Below are positions 54,618 through 64,000 of a DNA stretch of 64,000 nucleotides, piece after piece. The DNA is from Crocinitomicaceae bacterium (GTDB lineage Bacteria > Bacteroidota > Bacteroidia > Flavobacteriales_D > Crocinitomicaceae): the NCBI GenBank assembly GCA_002709305.1, contig PAQM01000012.1, positions 13,047 through 77,046 of the forward strand, written 5' to 3'. Each line of letters starts with the position of its first letter. Position 1 is the stretch's first letter. The notes beneath the pieces are model-generated. The model saw only the letters and a list, made by a program, of their open reading frames with translations. It had not been told where the DNA came from and ran no database searches. The position numbers were made by a program, and so were the translations under genes.

Positions 54618-56858
54618 CTAATTTTCAAGATGCTTCGCAAGTGCAGAGTAAAATATGTCTTTTGCTTCCGATATAAAACCAAAATGTTCGTCATCTACCA
54701 TCATTTTGCCTTTAGTTACATGTCCTAATAATGTGTATTTCCTTCCAGATGACATCATTTTCTCTAAAAAATCATCCTCTTGGTCTTCATTTACTGTCAC
54801 TATTATTCTACCTTGACTTTCACCAAATAAAAATGCATCTTCTCTAACCTCAGAATCAGTTACTATATCAAAACCTAAATTCCTAGGAATGGCCATTTCA
54901 GTTAATGTAATAAAAACACCTCCATCAGATACATCATGAGCAGAGTTAATCAAATTATCTAATATTAACTCTTTAACTATTTTTTGATTCAAAAATTCTT
55001 CTTCTAAATCAAAGTATGGTGCAGGAGATTCATTAATACCATGATAAGAAACCAAATATTCAGATGATGAAATATCATCATAAGAATTTCCAATAATAAA
55101 AATTAAATCTCCTTTATATTTAAAATCTAATGTCATTATCTTGTTCTTATCTTCAACAACACCAATCATTCCAATTGTTGGAGTTGGAAAAACAGGAACT
55201 TCTTTACCATCAATAACTGATTGATTATAAAAAGAAACATTCCCACCAGTTACCGGTGTTTCAAACTTTAAGCATGCCTTTGACATTCCTTTAATCGCAC
55301 CTACAAATTGCCAATAGGACTCAGGATTATATGGATTTCCAAAATTAAGACAATTAGTTATAGCACTTGGGTTACCACCTGCACAGACTATGTTTCTGGA
55401 AGCTTCTGATACGGCAATCATAGTTCCTATTTCAGGGTCAGCATTAACGTAACGTGAATTACAATCAACACTCATTGCTAAGGCTCTATTTGTTCCCTTA
55501 ATATTTACTATTCCTGCATCAGAAGGACGATTTGTTGTCATTGTTCCTGTTCCTACCATTGAATCATATTGTTCAATAACCCATCTTTTAGATGCAATAT
55601 TTGGATTTTCTAATAAATTAAATGCAACATCTTTTAAATTGTCTGGTTGAACAACATTATCAATATTAAATTTTTTAAATTCACTGTAATACTTAGGCTC
55701 CTTGTATTCTCTCTGATATACTGGTGCTCCACCACCTAGAACAAGTGATTCAGCAGGAACATCTGCAACTATATTTCCTCCCATCATGTAACGAACTCGT
55801 CCACCTTCAGTTACGGTTCCGATTTCTTCTGCATGTAAATCCCATTTGTCAAAAATTTTCTTAACAATATTTTCTTTGCCTTTTTTAACAACAACTAGCA
55901 TTCTCTCCTGAGATTCAGAAAGTAAAATTTCATATGGTAACATGTTTTCTTGACGAGTAGGAACTAAATCAAGATTGATATCCATACCAACATTTTCTCC
56001 AGCGGCACTCATTTCACAAGAAGAACATGTAATACCAGCTGCACCCATATCTTGCATTCCTACAATAGCATCAGTTTGAGCAAGCTCCATAGTTGCTTCC
56101 AATAATAACTTTTCCATAAATGGATCACCAACTTGAACAGATGGCAAATCACCTTCAGAATCTTCAGTAATATCTTTTGACGCAAATGCAGCACCTGCAA
56201 TACCATCTTTACCAGTTGACGACCCAACTATAAAAACAGGATTCCCTGGACCTGCTGATGTAGCAGAAATCACTTTTTCAGGATTAATAATACCTGCTGA
56301 AAATGCATTAACCAATGGGTTAGTATTATAAGAATCATCGAAAAAAACCTCCCCTCCAACAATAGGAATACCAAAAGCATTTCCATAATCACCAATACCT
56401 TTAACAACTCCTTTTACTAACCATTTAGTTCTATCTCTCAAAATATTACCAAAACGCAATGAATTCATTTGTGCAATTGGACGAGCACCCATAGTAAAAA
56501 TATCGCGGTTAATTCCACCTACACCTGTTGCTGCTCCTTGATAAGGTTCCAAAGCACTTGGATGGTTATGAGATTCTATTTTAAACACACAACCTATACC
56601 ATCTCCTAAATCAACCAAACCAGCATTCTCTTCACCTGCTTTAACAAGCATTTGAGGACCTTCTTTTGGAAGTTTCTTTAACCAAAAAATTGAATTTTTA
56701 TATGAACAATGTTCAGACCACATAACTGAATATACAGCCGTTTCAGTGAAATTTGGTGTCCTACCTAAAATTTCTTTAATCATTTCAAATTCTTCAGCCA
56801 ATAAACCTAACTCTAATGCCTGATCTAACGTTGCTTCTTCTACTTTTACACCTTTCAT
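54618..56858 (-). CDS. purL: Phosphoribosylformylglycinamidine synthase subunit PurL
   Basis: Converts FGAR to FGAM in purine synthesis with ammonia from PurQ. The 746 residues fit the small bacterial PurL, which needs PurQ and PurS. Motifs: [19 protein letters not shown] near residue 45, [21 protein letters not shown] (ATP site), [16 protein letters not shown], and [16 protein letters not shown] and [15 protein letters not shown] in the second half. All look intact. Confidence 0.96.
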   Translation of the reverse strand: MKGVKVEEATLDQALELGLLAEEFEMIKEILGRTPNFTETAVYSVMWSEHCSYKNSIFWLKKLPKEGPQMLVKAGEENAGLVDLGDGIGCVFKIESHNHPSALEPYQGAATGVGGINRDIFTMGARPIAQMNSLRFGNILRDRTKWLVKGVVKGIGDYGNAFGIPIVGGEVFFDDSYNTNPLVNAFSAGIINPEKVISATSAGPGNPVFIVGSSTGKDGIAGAAFASKDITEDSEGDLPSVQVGDPFMEKLLLEATMELAQTDAIVGMQDMGAAGITCSSCEMSAAGENVGMDINLDLVPTRQENMLPYEILLSESQERMLVVVKKGKENIVKKIFDKWDLHAEEIGTVTEGGRVRYMMGGNIVADVPAESLVLGGGAPVYQREYKEPKYYSEFKKFNIDNVVQPDNLKDVAFNLLENPNIASKRWVIEQYDSMVGTGTMTTNRPSDAGIVNIKGTNRALAMSVDCNSRYVNADPEIGTMIAVSEASRNIVCAGGNPSAITNCLNFGNPYNPESYWQFVGAIKGMSKACLKFETPVTGGNVSFYNQSVIDGKEVPVFPTPTIGMIGVVEDKNKIMTLDFKYKGDLIFIIGNSYDDISSSEYLVSYHGINESPAPYFDLEEEFLNQKIVKELILDNLINSAHDVSDGGVFITLTEMAIPRNLGFDIVTDSEVREDAFLFGESQGRIIVTVNEDQEDDFLEKMMSSGRKYTLLGHVTKGKMMVDDEHFGFISEAKDIFYSALAKHLEN

Positions 56859-57046
56859 AAAACATTATAAATATTATTATAAAATTACATATAATAATAT
56901 ACTAGAGATAAAGAAAGTAAACTCTTTTATTAAAGTTTTTTCACAATTTATCAATAATTAAAAATAAAATAAAATTAGTGTAAAATTGATTTTATAATCT
57001 TTAGAATAATTAATTATCTTCGTATTTAGATTTTATAAGATTTAAT

Positions 57047-58438
57047 ATGAGTTACGATATAATTGTTATTGGAAGTGGCCCAGGAGGATATGTTACTGCT
57101 ATTAGGGCTTCACAACTAGGAATGAAGACTGCAATAGTCGAACGTGAATCACTTGGTGGAATTTGTTTAAATTGGGGTTGTATTCCAACAAAAGCATTGC
57201 TTAAAAGTGCAAATGTTTTTGAATATCTCTCGCATGCTAGTGATTATGGCATAAAAGTTAAAGATCCAAGTCCCGATTTTAACGCAATGATTGATAGAAG
57301 CCGTGGTGTAGCAGATGGTATGAGTAACGGTATTAAATTCTTAATGAAAAAAAATAAAATCGATGTACTTGAGGGTAGTGGAACTTTAAAAACAGGTAAA
57401 AAAGTTTCTGTAAAAGATGTTAAAAATAACATTACAGAATATACTGCAACTAAAGCTATAATTATTGCAACAGGTGCTAGATCACGCCAACTTCCAAACC
57501 TTAAACAAGATGGAAATAAAATAATTGGATATAGAGAGGCAATGACTTTGAAAGAAAAACCAAAGAAAATGGTTATTGTTGGATCTGGTGCAATTGGTGT
57601 AGAATTCGCATACTTTTATAATACGATTGGTACAGATGTAACATTAGTTGAATATTTACCTCAAATTGTTCCTATTGAAGATATTGAAGTTTCAAAACAA
57701 CTTGAAAAATCTTTCAAAAAATCAGGAATGACAATTAAAACAAATTCTTCAGTAGAGTCAGTAGAAACTTCAGGAAAAGAGTGTATTGTTAAAATAAAAA
57801 CTGAAAAAGGAGAAGAAGAAATAAAATGTGATATAGTTCTTTCAGCTGCTGGCATCGAAGCTAATATTGAAAATATTGGTCTAGAAGATCTAGGAATAGC
57901 TGTAGATAAAGGACGTATATTAGTGAACGATTTCTATGAAACAAACATACCTGGATATTATGCTATTGGAGATGTTATCCCAACAGCTGCTTTAGCTCAT
58001 GTTGCTTCTGCTGAAGGAATAATTTGTGTTGAAAAAATAGCTGGAGAAAACCCTGACCCACTTGATTATGGCAATATTCCTGGATGCACATATTCATCTC
58101 CAGAGATAGCATCCGTAGGAATGACTGAAAAAGCGGCCAAAGAAGCAGGCCATGAATTAAAAGTTGGGAAATTCCCTTTCTCTGCATCTGGTAAAGCAAG
58201 TGCAGCAGGAACTAAAGATGGTTTTATAAAATTAATATTTGATGCAAAATATGGTGAACTTCTTGGAGGTCATATGATTGGAGCGAATGTTACTGAAATG
58301 GTTGCTGAACTAGTAGCTTTAAGAAAACTTGAAGTCACTGGACATGAACTTATTAAAACTGTTCACCCTCACCCTACAATGTCTGAAGCAATAATGGAAG
58401 CTGCTGCTGCTGCTTATGATGAAGTAATACACTTATAG
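57047..58438 (+). CDS. lpd: Dihydrolipoyl dehydrogenase (E3)
   Basis: Reoxidises dihydrolipoamide of the 2-oxo acid dehydrogenase and glycine-cleavage complexes with NAD+. The 463-residue flavoprotein has the FAD fold GSGPGGYVTAIRASQLG, redox Cys40 and Cys45 (GGICLNWGCIPTKA), the NAD fold VIVGSGAIGVEFAYFY, YAIGDVIPTAALAH, and the dimer-interface His-Glu segment TVHPHPTMSEAI. It probably serves the branched-chain E1 at 30187 and others. Single gene, divergent from purL and convergent with the metallophosphatase. Confidence 0.95.
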   Translation: MSYDIIVIGSGPGGYVTAIRASQLGMKTAIVERESLGGICLNWGCIPTKALLKSANVFEYLSHASDYGIKVKDPSPDFNAMIDRSRGVADGMSNGIKFLMKKNKIDVLEGSGTLKTGKKVSVKDVKNNITEYTATKAIIIATGARSRQLPNLKQDGNKIIGYREAMTLKEKPKKMVIVGSGAIGVEFAYFYNTIGTDVTLVEYLPQIVPIEDIEVSKQLEKSFKKSGMTIKTNSSVESVETSGKECIVKIKTEKGEEEIKCDIVLSAAGIEANIENIGLEDLGIAVDKGRILVNDFYETNIPGYYAIGDVIPTAALAHVASAEGIICVEKIAGENPDPLDYGNIPGCTYSSPEIASVGMTEKAAKEAGHELKVGKFPFSASGKASAAGTKDGFIKLIFDAKYGELLGGHMIGANVTEMVAELVALRKLEVTGHELIKTVHPHPTMSEAIMEAAAAAYDEVIHL

Positions 58439-58444
58439 GAAAAG

Positions 58445-59350
58445 TCATTCTACAAGCAATAAATCATTTTTTGAAAATATTTTCTTTTCAAAAGTAAAAT
58501 CAATTCGGCCAATATTAATTCCTGCCCAACCAACTTGATTTATTAAAACTGTATTACCATCAATATTTTTTTCTTCCGTTGGTTTATCTAAAAAAGTATG
58601 AGTGTTCCCTCCAATAATTAAATGAATATTTCTTGTTTTTTTAGCTAAAATTCTATCTGAAACTTTATTGCTTTTATATTCATATCCTAAATGAGATAAA
58701 CAAATAACCAAATCGCATCCTTTACTCTTTAAATCTAAAGCAATATGATTTGCAATATCAATTGGATCAATATAAATTGTTTCGCCAAACTTTTTATCAG
58801 GAACTAAACCTTTTAATTCTACACCTAGACCAAAAATTCCAATTTTAAGATTACCCTTTCTAATAATTGTATACACTTTTGTATGTCCATCAATCGGTGT
58901 ATTCTTAAAATCATAATTTGAACATAAAAATGGAAAATTCGCTGATGATTTAGCATTAACAAAACCATCCATACCACCATCAAAATCATGATTTCCTATA
59001 GTAGCAGCATCATAACCTAATAGTGACATTAATTTCATTTCAAGGACACCATTAAATTTATTAAAATAAGGTGTTCCCTGAAAAATATCTCCGGCGTCTA
59101 ATAATAAAACATTATCTTCCTCTGATCGAACCTTTTGAATTAAATTAAACCTACGAGAAACGCCCCCTTTCCCAGGATATTTGTGATGATTTTTAGGGAA
59201 TGGATCTATATTTGAATGCGTATCATTTGTATGTAAAATAGTCAACTTACTATTGGTCTTTATTTTACTTTCTTGAGATAATACATTTGGAGCAATAATA
59301 CAACCACTAGATATTAAAATAGAATTACGTATAAAATCTTTTCTATCCAT
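58445..59350 (-). CDS. 5'-nucleotidase N-terminal metallophosphatase domain protein
   Basis: A 301-residue exported metallophosphatase. The N-terminal 30 residues (RKDFIRNSILISSGCIIAP) look like a Tat-type or lipoprotein signal. Two-metal motifs: TILHTNDTHSNIDP, LLDAGDIFQGTPYF, ATIGNHDFDGG, SHLGYE and GGNTHTF. It equals the catalytic half of a 5'-nucleotidase (UshA-type), whose substrate-binding half is the separate gene upstream, 1 nt away. Together they should dephosphorylate nucleotides outside the cytoplasm. Confidence 0.9.
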   Translation of the reverse strand: MDRKDFIRNSILISSGCIIAPNVLSQESKIKTNSKLTILHTNDTHSNIDPFPKNHHKYPGKGGVSRRFNLIQKVRSEEDNVLLLDAGDIFQGTPYFNKFNGVLEMKLMSLLGYDAATIGNHDFDGGMDGFVNAKSSANFPFLCSNYDFKNTPIDGHTKVYTIIRKGNLKIGIFGLGVELKGLVPDKKFGETIYIDPIDIANHIALDLKSKGCDLVICLSHLGYEYKSNKVSDRILAKKTRNIHLIIGGNTHTFLDKPTEEKNIDGNTVLINQVGWAGINIGRIDFTFEKKIFSKNDLLLVE

Positions 59351-59351
59351 T

Positions 59352-60062
59352 TTAGTACAAAAAAATTCGATTTTCTTTATTAAAAACTAAATATTTTTGC
59401 CTTTTTGCTTCCAAGATCATTGCATCACGCAATAAAATATTTGTATGTATAACATTTATTTTATCTTGAAAAAAAGACATATTATCCCCTCCATTCATTA
59501 AGTAGTCTGAAGTAATAACAAAAAAGGAATAATCAACTGGACCAGGGTTTTTAAAATTAATTTTATTAAATTTTAATATTGCATTTGAAATTGGCTCTCC
59601 ACCTGAAGATATTATATATTTTTCAATTTTTTCAAGAGATGAAAATGGCAACTCAACAATGACAATTTCATTGTCAAAAGGCATTAGCTTATAAATATCT
59701 TCAAGATATACATCACCCTTGTTTAAAACACTTCTTAATCCTCCATAATTCAATAAACAAAAATATGATTTCAAACCAAAAACACTTTTATCAACAGAAT
59801 TCAAAATAGCATCTGCTGACCAATTACCTAATGAAGAATTTGGTCTAGATTTTGTAAAATTATTTTTAGATTTAGAAATAACCTCCCGCATCTCTTTTTC
59901 CAAAGAAAGTCGATATGGTAAAATCAAACTATCAGCTTGATTATTCTGTTCTAAGTAATCTGAGATAATATAAGTATTTGATTCTGTAAAGATATTATGA
60001 ACAGAAGAGCAGGCTATTAAGCCTGCTCCAAAAATAAAATATAATATATATCTAATTATCAT
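59352..60062 (-). CDS. 5'-nucleotidase C-terminal domain lipoprotein
   Basis: A 236-residue lipoprotein (lipobox LIAC at about residues 15-18). Residues about 60-230 are the 5'-nucleotidase C-terminal domain: SSLGNWSADAIL, LLNYGGLRSVLNKGD, YKLMPFDNEIVIVELP and the nucleotide-pocket loop SDYLMNGGDNMSFF. It overlaps the nuclease gene upstream by ATGA (60059-60062) and is followed after 1 nt by the catalytic-domain gene, so the split enzyme is made as a pair. Confidence 0.9.
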   Translation of the reverse strand: MIIRYILYFIFGAGLIACSSVHNIFTESNTYIISDYLEQNNQADSLILPYRLSLEKEMREVISKSKNNFTKSRPNSSLGNWSADAILNSVDKSVFGLKSYFCLLNYGGLRSVLNKGDVYLEDIYKLMPFDNEIVIVELPFSSLEKIEKYIISSGGEPISNAILKFNKINFKNPGPVDYSFFVITSDYLMNGGDNMSFFQDKINVIHTNILLRDAMILEAKRQKYLVFNKENRIFLY

Positions 60063-62329
60063 TCTATAATAAACTTACGCTTTACAGAACCATAAGGTGT
60101 TTCTATAATTATAAAATAAGTGCCTGCAGATAATTCTGAGACATTTAACTCTAATAACGGTGTATTAATTCCATATAAAGAAACAAGTTCACTTCCTTGT
60201 AAATTAGTTACAGAATAAGAATTAATTTCCGTATCATTTACTTGAATATATAATTTATCATTTGATGGTACAGGAAAGACAACTAAATTATTTTGAAGTA
60301 TTTCTTGAATTGAAAGAGGGCATCCATTGGGTAAAAATTGATTATTATCAAAGTCAATATAACATGCATAATTAACTGAATCAATAAAAGGATTTCTATT
60401 CCCTTGAAGATTATATATATACTCATGCCTTGCAATTTCATAATTATCAGGTAAATCATTAAAATGCCAATTCTTTAAAATTGTTTCATCTTGTTTATCT
60501 GAATCTAAATCACCATTTAGATTAAAACCATAAGCAACTGCAATATACATTATCGCTCTTGCTGCATTTCCTTTATGGGAATCTCTTGGTTCATAGACCA
60601 TTTGACTACCCATCATTCCTACACTTCCTTCTAGATATGTGAAAACAATATTACCATCAATATCACCCAATGGAAGATTACTTCTTGGTGTATTAGCCTC
60701 ATATAAATTAGCAGGATATAAATTATGTTGATCATTGTATTCAGGTTGTTCAGGACTATTAGCTGGCCATGAAGGAAACCATGAATGAGCAAATGTATGT
60801 TCTCTACTATACTGTGTTGCTGTCCAATCAAAAGGATCATCAAAAACCTTTTTTTCTCCACTTAATGCACATGTAACATAAGACTGTCCACCTATTGTAT
60901 CTTTAACTTCAAATTCATTCATCATTGTTTGTTTATAAACAAAATAAGTAATCATAGTATGAGGATTAATCAAAGTATTTAAATCCGATACAAATGTTGG
61001 TGATGCTGTTGATATTCCATTATAATATGAACCTATATTTTGTCCCAAAGAACTAATATTACCTATGGCTGGGGAATTTGTTAAGTAATTTTCATACCCT
61101 CCAGAACCATTAAAAGCATAAACTGAAAAATAATAGTCTTGATTAGCTATAATACCTCGAGGTGTAAAAGAGGTTCCTGGTCCTACATATGCGACTCTTG
61201 CATCTCCAACAATATCTCCTCTCAAATAAGAATTTCCGTCTACTGGCATACTTGTTATTGGTGATCCATTTTTCCATAAAACCAAATAATTTGAAGCACC
61301 ATTACCAGGATTATATTGTGCACCTATGGTATATGCCTCAACAATTGGGAATGTTAATCCTGATGGATTACTTGATGGTTCTGTAGCAACATTATCATTA
61401 CCTACACCTTCAAAATTAATAACATACGGGTTCTCATCAATATCATTTGAAACTATCTCCATGGAGGCAAAAATTGAACCATTTCCAATTGGAGAAATAC
61501 TTACAGTAAAAGTTTCAGATCCAAATCCAGGAATTGAAGATCCAGAATAAGAAGTAGAAAACTCTCCTGCATTTGGACCGGTAAAAGACAAACTTGATAC
61601 AATCAAATTAGAGACTCCTAAGTTTTCAATTGTTACGTTTATAGAGCTTGAATTTCCATAAAAATAATTTGAATTATTTATTTCTGTAATACCATTTATA
61701 AGTACATTAGCCTCTACTGTTGGTGGAATATAAACAGCAATATCATTTATATCTCTAGGTAAAATTTGATAATCTGCATTATATTGACCCAACAAACCAG
61801 TAACAGTTAGCGGACCTGTTGGAATTGATGTTCCTACCATACTAGTCCCATTAAAAATACGACACTGTATATTATTTATTCCATCGGTTAGAGTATAATT
61901 TGTATTTCCCGAGAAAGTACCTGATTCAATAAATGTGACATTTTGAAACTGAATTAATTGGGATTCTAAAGCTTCACCTGCTGAAGAGATTGGAATTTGG
62001 AGTGGATTAGGCATTACATTAGCCTGACCATGATTTACTACATTAGTTACTGTGGATATTTCTAACAATCCAGCAAATTCAATTAGCGGACCAGTAACTG
62101 TTATTGAATCACCACGACTAACACTTGTAATAGGACCACCATATGCTGCTATACCAGCTGAATAATCTTGCATATAACGAATTACACCTAATTCTGAACC
62201 GCATGTAGCGACTCCAGTAACATTTATTGTTTGACCAATACCATATGTTCTGCCATCAGCTATATCTGTTTGTGAAATAGATGATAGACTAACAAAAATT
62301 AATGATAGATTTAGCAATATTTTTTTCAT
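60059..62329 (-). CDS. Secreted endonuclease I-family nuclease with OB-fold, anchor-D-like domain and T9SS sorting domain
   Basis: A 756-residue exported nuclease. In order: signal peptide 1-19; OB-fold nucleic-acid-binding region at about 20-205 (QTINVTGVATCGSELGVIRY, PLTVTGLLGQY); a choice-of-anchor-D-like Ig domain at about 210-315 (GNSSSINVTIENLGVSNLIV); a fibronectin-like region at about 320-430; the endonuclease I domain at about 440-680 with SREHTFAHSWFPSWP (catalytic His) and DQHNLYPANLYEANTPRSNL (metal-binding Asn); and a T9SS type A domain at about 690-756 (NNLVVFPVPSNDKLYI, AGTYFIII). It degrades extracellular DNA or RNA at the cell surface and heads a scavenging gene set with the 5'-nucleotidase genes. 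Confidence 0.9.
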   Translation of the reverse strand: MKKILLNLSLIFVSLSSISQTDIADGRTYGIGQTINVTGVATCGSELGVIRYMQDYSAGIAAYGGPITSVSRGDSITVTGPLIEFAGLLEISTVTNVVNHGQANVMPNPLQIPISSAGEALESQLIQFQNVTFIESGTFSGNTNYTLTDGINNIQCRIFNGTSMVGTSIPTGPLTVTGLLGQYNADYQILPRDINDIAVYIPPTVEANVLINGITEINNSNYFYGNSSSINVTIENLGVSNLIVSSLSFTGPNAGEFSTSYSGSSIPGFGSETFTVSISPIGNGSIFASMEIVSNDIDENPYVINFEGVGNDNVATEPSSNPSGLTFPIVEAYTIGAQYNPGNGASNYLVLWKNGSPITSMPVDGNSYLRGDIVGDARVAYVGPGTSFTPRGIIANQDYYFSVYAFNGSGGYENYLTNSPAIGNISSLGQNIGSYYNGISTASPTFVSDLNTLINPHTMITYFVYKQTMMNEFEVKDTIGGQSYVTCALSGEKKVFDDPFDWTATQYSREHTFAHSWFPSWPANSPEQPEYNDQHNLYPANLYEANTPRSNLPLGDIDGNIVFTYLEGSVGMMGSQMVYEPRDSHKGNAARAIMYIAVAYGFNLNGDLDSDKQDETILKNWHFNDLPDNYEIARHEYIYNLQGNRNPFIDSVNYACYIDFDNNQFLPNGCPLSIQEILQNNLVVFPVPSNDKLYIQVNDTEINSYSVTNLQGSELVSLYGINTPLLELNVSELSAGTYFIIIETPYGSVKRKFIIE

Positions 62330-62363
62330 TTTTTTTTTTTTAGAATGATGTTCTGATTTTTAA

Positions 62364-64000
62364 TTAAAATTCAAATCCTAGTGAAACATTAAATCTGATT
62401 CCTTGCCCAAAAAATACTGATGCAGATTGAGCATTGAAATTATCCTGTACTTCATCAAAATTACGATTATTAGAGGCATCAGAAATATACATAGTATTAA
62501 GAGCGTTAAATATATTTCCTCGAAAAATCAAGGAACTATTATTGAAAATCAACCTATAACCAGCATGTATACTCATTAGGCCATAACTTGGAATCTCCCA
62601 AGACTCAACTCTTGCTGTTACTCCACTTAAACTTGCAGGATCAAAATCTGAAAAATAACGATCAAAGTATGTATATTTTAATTTAATATATGCTGTCTTA
62701 AAGAAGGAGAATCGAAGTGAAGCTCCATAAGTAGATTGGGCAGCATCACCAACATGGACACCAGTAGCGTCAAATGTTATTCTAGTCGTATCATAACCAA
62801 ATTGCTGATTATTGAATGGTTGAACAGTCTCTGACGAATTCCATGTCCAATCACCATAACTTGCCATAGCTTCAAATGTTAGTGATTTTGTTATTCTATA
62901 AGCTAAATCAATTTCAGCTCCCATATGTAAAGCATCCATACCCGGAACATTAATAACAATACTTTCAAGGGGGTCATTCGGATCTTCAATTGTTAAACCA
63001 TAAGGTAGAGGTCGATTTTCCCAACGAGTAAAATAAGCATTTACATTAACACTTAATATCTTAGAACGAAAACCATAACCTAATTCAAAAGCAGTGATAT
63101 TTTCATTTACTAATGTATCAAATACTCTGTTATCTGTGTTATCTATTACATTACTAAATTGAGGAGTACGAGATAAATACCCAATATTTAAAAAGATATT
63201 CTGCTTTTCTGTAACATTAAAATTAGCTCCAGATTTTATAGTAAAACCAACTCTATTTATCCAATCAGTTTGGTGGTCACGAAGACCAACTGAATTTCTA
63301 TGATAAATCTCACCATTATAATTAATGGTATCATTATATCCTATTTCAAGAATAGTATCTGACAAAACTAATTGTCTACCTCTATGATAATCAATTCCCT
63401 TATAAAAATTAGCAACAGTGGAAAGGTTAGCAAAAGCTGATAAACGCCCATAGGAGTATTCTGCCTGAGCAAATCCACCAATCCATTGAACTAAACCATC
63501 TCTATAATTATGCCAAGGTTGTCTTCCAATTTTATCTCCAACAACTTTCATTGAAGAGGGAGCATTTTGATCCTGAGTATTAACGAAATAATCACCTCCT
63601 AAAAGATCTAATATTTCATTATAATGAGTCCCTTTATAATATCGATAATCAATCCCACCAGCAATTTTCCATTTATCATTAAGATTATAATCAAACTGAG
63701 AAAGACCACCAATCCAAAAATGATTATTTACCGATGCTGATAAAATTTGTGAAGATTTTAATTGAGTTGGATGATATGCAGAATCTGCTGTTGTGGATGT
63801 TTGACCAAAAAGGGTTATTTCTTGGTTGTTATAAATAATATTATCCCAATCAACGAGTCCATTTTCATCATATATAATAGAAGAAGCAGAATTAAAGTAA
63901 CGTTGTCCTCCTCCTCTACCAATTGAACTATAGAGGATATTAGACCAAGATAATTTTTTATTGATTTTCCAAAAATCTTTTAAAGTTATCTGTGGCTTAT
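62364..64000 (-). CDS. TonB-dependent receptor, C-terminal part, runs off the right edge
   Basis: An open frame without stop from the window edge down to 62364 (545 codons plus part of one), giving the barrel of a large TonB receptor: LKDFWKINKKLSWSNILYSS, SVNNHFWIGGLSQFDYNLN, GFAQAEYSYGRLSAFANLST, NVTEKQNIFLNIGYLSRTPQ, and a final strand IRFNVSLGFEF ending in Phe. The plug and N-domain lie outside the window. It is 34 nt upstream of the secreted nuclease gene on the same strand, so its cargo may be a nucleic-acid breakdown product; this is inferred from context. Confidence 0.88.
   Translation of the reverse strand, partial: KPQITLKDFWKINKKLSWSNILYSSIGRGGGQRYFNSASSIIYDENGLVDWDNIIYNNQEITLFGQTSTTADSAYHPTQLKSSQILSASVNNHFWIGGLSQFDYNLNDKWKIAGGIDYRYYKGTHYNEILDLLGGDYFVNTQDQNAPSSMKVVGDKIGRQPWHNYRDGLVQWIGGFAQAEYSYGRLSAFANLSTVANFYKGIDYHRGRQLVLSDTILEIGYNDTINYNGEIYHRNSVGLRDHQTDWINRVGFTIKSGANFNVTEKQNIFLNIGYLSRTPQFSNVIDNTDNRVFDTLVNENITAFELGYGFRSKILSVNVNAYFTRWENRPLPYGLTIEDPNDPLESIVINVPGMDALHMGAEIDLAYRITKSLTFEAMASYGDWTWNSSETVQPFNNQQFGYDTTRITFDATGVHVGDAAQSTYGASLRFSFFKTAYIKLKYTYFDRYFSDFDPASLSGVTARVESWEIPSYGLMSIHAGYRLIFNNSSLIFRGNIFNALNTMYISDASNNRNFDEVQDNFNAQSASVFFGQGIRFNVSLGFEF

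Noticed and set aside
56859-57046. Regulatory element between purL and lpd
   Set aside because: 188 nt of A/T-rich sequence; only weak partial promoter-like boxes (for example TATCTTCG) and no clear repeat or riboswitch core.

Overview
The window is chromosomal DNA from a very AT-rich (by eye roughly 30% GC) member of the Bacteroidota, most likely a marine Flavobacteriales-type bacterium. The evidence is several secreted proteins with type IX secretion (T9SS) C-terminal sorting domains, a gliding-associated SprB-like protein, TonB receptors with carboxypeptidase-like N-domains, DUF4290 next to murA, a fused two-domain E1 dehydrogenase, and repeated TAnnTTTG promoter boxes instead of Shine-Dalgarno sequences. 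Genes are tightly packed. No gene-free stretch exceeds 300 bases, and I see no insertion sequence, prophage, CRISPR array or rRNA.

Layout. 1-6,065: C25 (gingipain-type) protease N-terminus, acetyl-CoA synthetase, two secreted T9SS proteins, a DUF2490 protein and an orphan sorting-domain remnant. 6,089-11,954: WG-repeat lipoprotein, PnuC-family transporter plus NadR-type kinase, TPP riboswitch with a TonB receptor (probable thiamine uptake), tRNA-Asp. 11,955-22,543: AsmA-like protein with a coiled-coil lipoprotein partner, small lipoproteins, FKBP isomerase, glycosyltransferase, HutG/HutF, DUF4920, acyl-CoA dehydrogenase. 22,611-33,572: OmpA protein, hemE, ung, a lipoprotein gene broken by an in-frame stop, heme-type TonB receptor, esterase, LolA, branched-chain E1, gdhA. 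33,784-45,653: SprB-like protein, DUF4197, nucleoside phosphorylase, a DUF3050-DUF2452-cutC operon, a frameshifted GH20 hexosaminidase with a discoidin tail, and the fused B12 mutase IcmF. 45,921-48,553: PTPS-folE-thioredoxin-photolyase operon behind an unusual array of phased GTTTAA motifs. 48,556-52,509: ArsS and its peroxidase-like partner, a CPBP protease, dnaJ and grpE. 52,640-58,438: murA, DUF4290, purL, lpd. 58,445-64,000: TonB receptor, secreted nuclease and a split 5'-nucleotidase, which look like one nucleic-acid scavenging operon.

The genes cover central metabolism (acs, lpd, branched-chain E1, gdhA, icmF, acyl-CoA dehydrogenase), breakdown and uptake of polymers at the cell surface (C25 protease, GH20, nuclease/nucleotidase, TonB receptors), envelope upkeep (LolA, AsmA, MurA, OmpA) and light/UV response. 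The points most worth a second look are the phased operator array before the photolyase operon, the nucleic-acid scavenging operon, a DnaJ that has lost exactly one zinc site, a MurA with Asp in place of the fosfomycin-target Cys, an acyl-CoA dehydrogenase with Gln at the usual catalytic Glu, and two interrupted genes.
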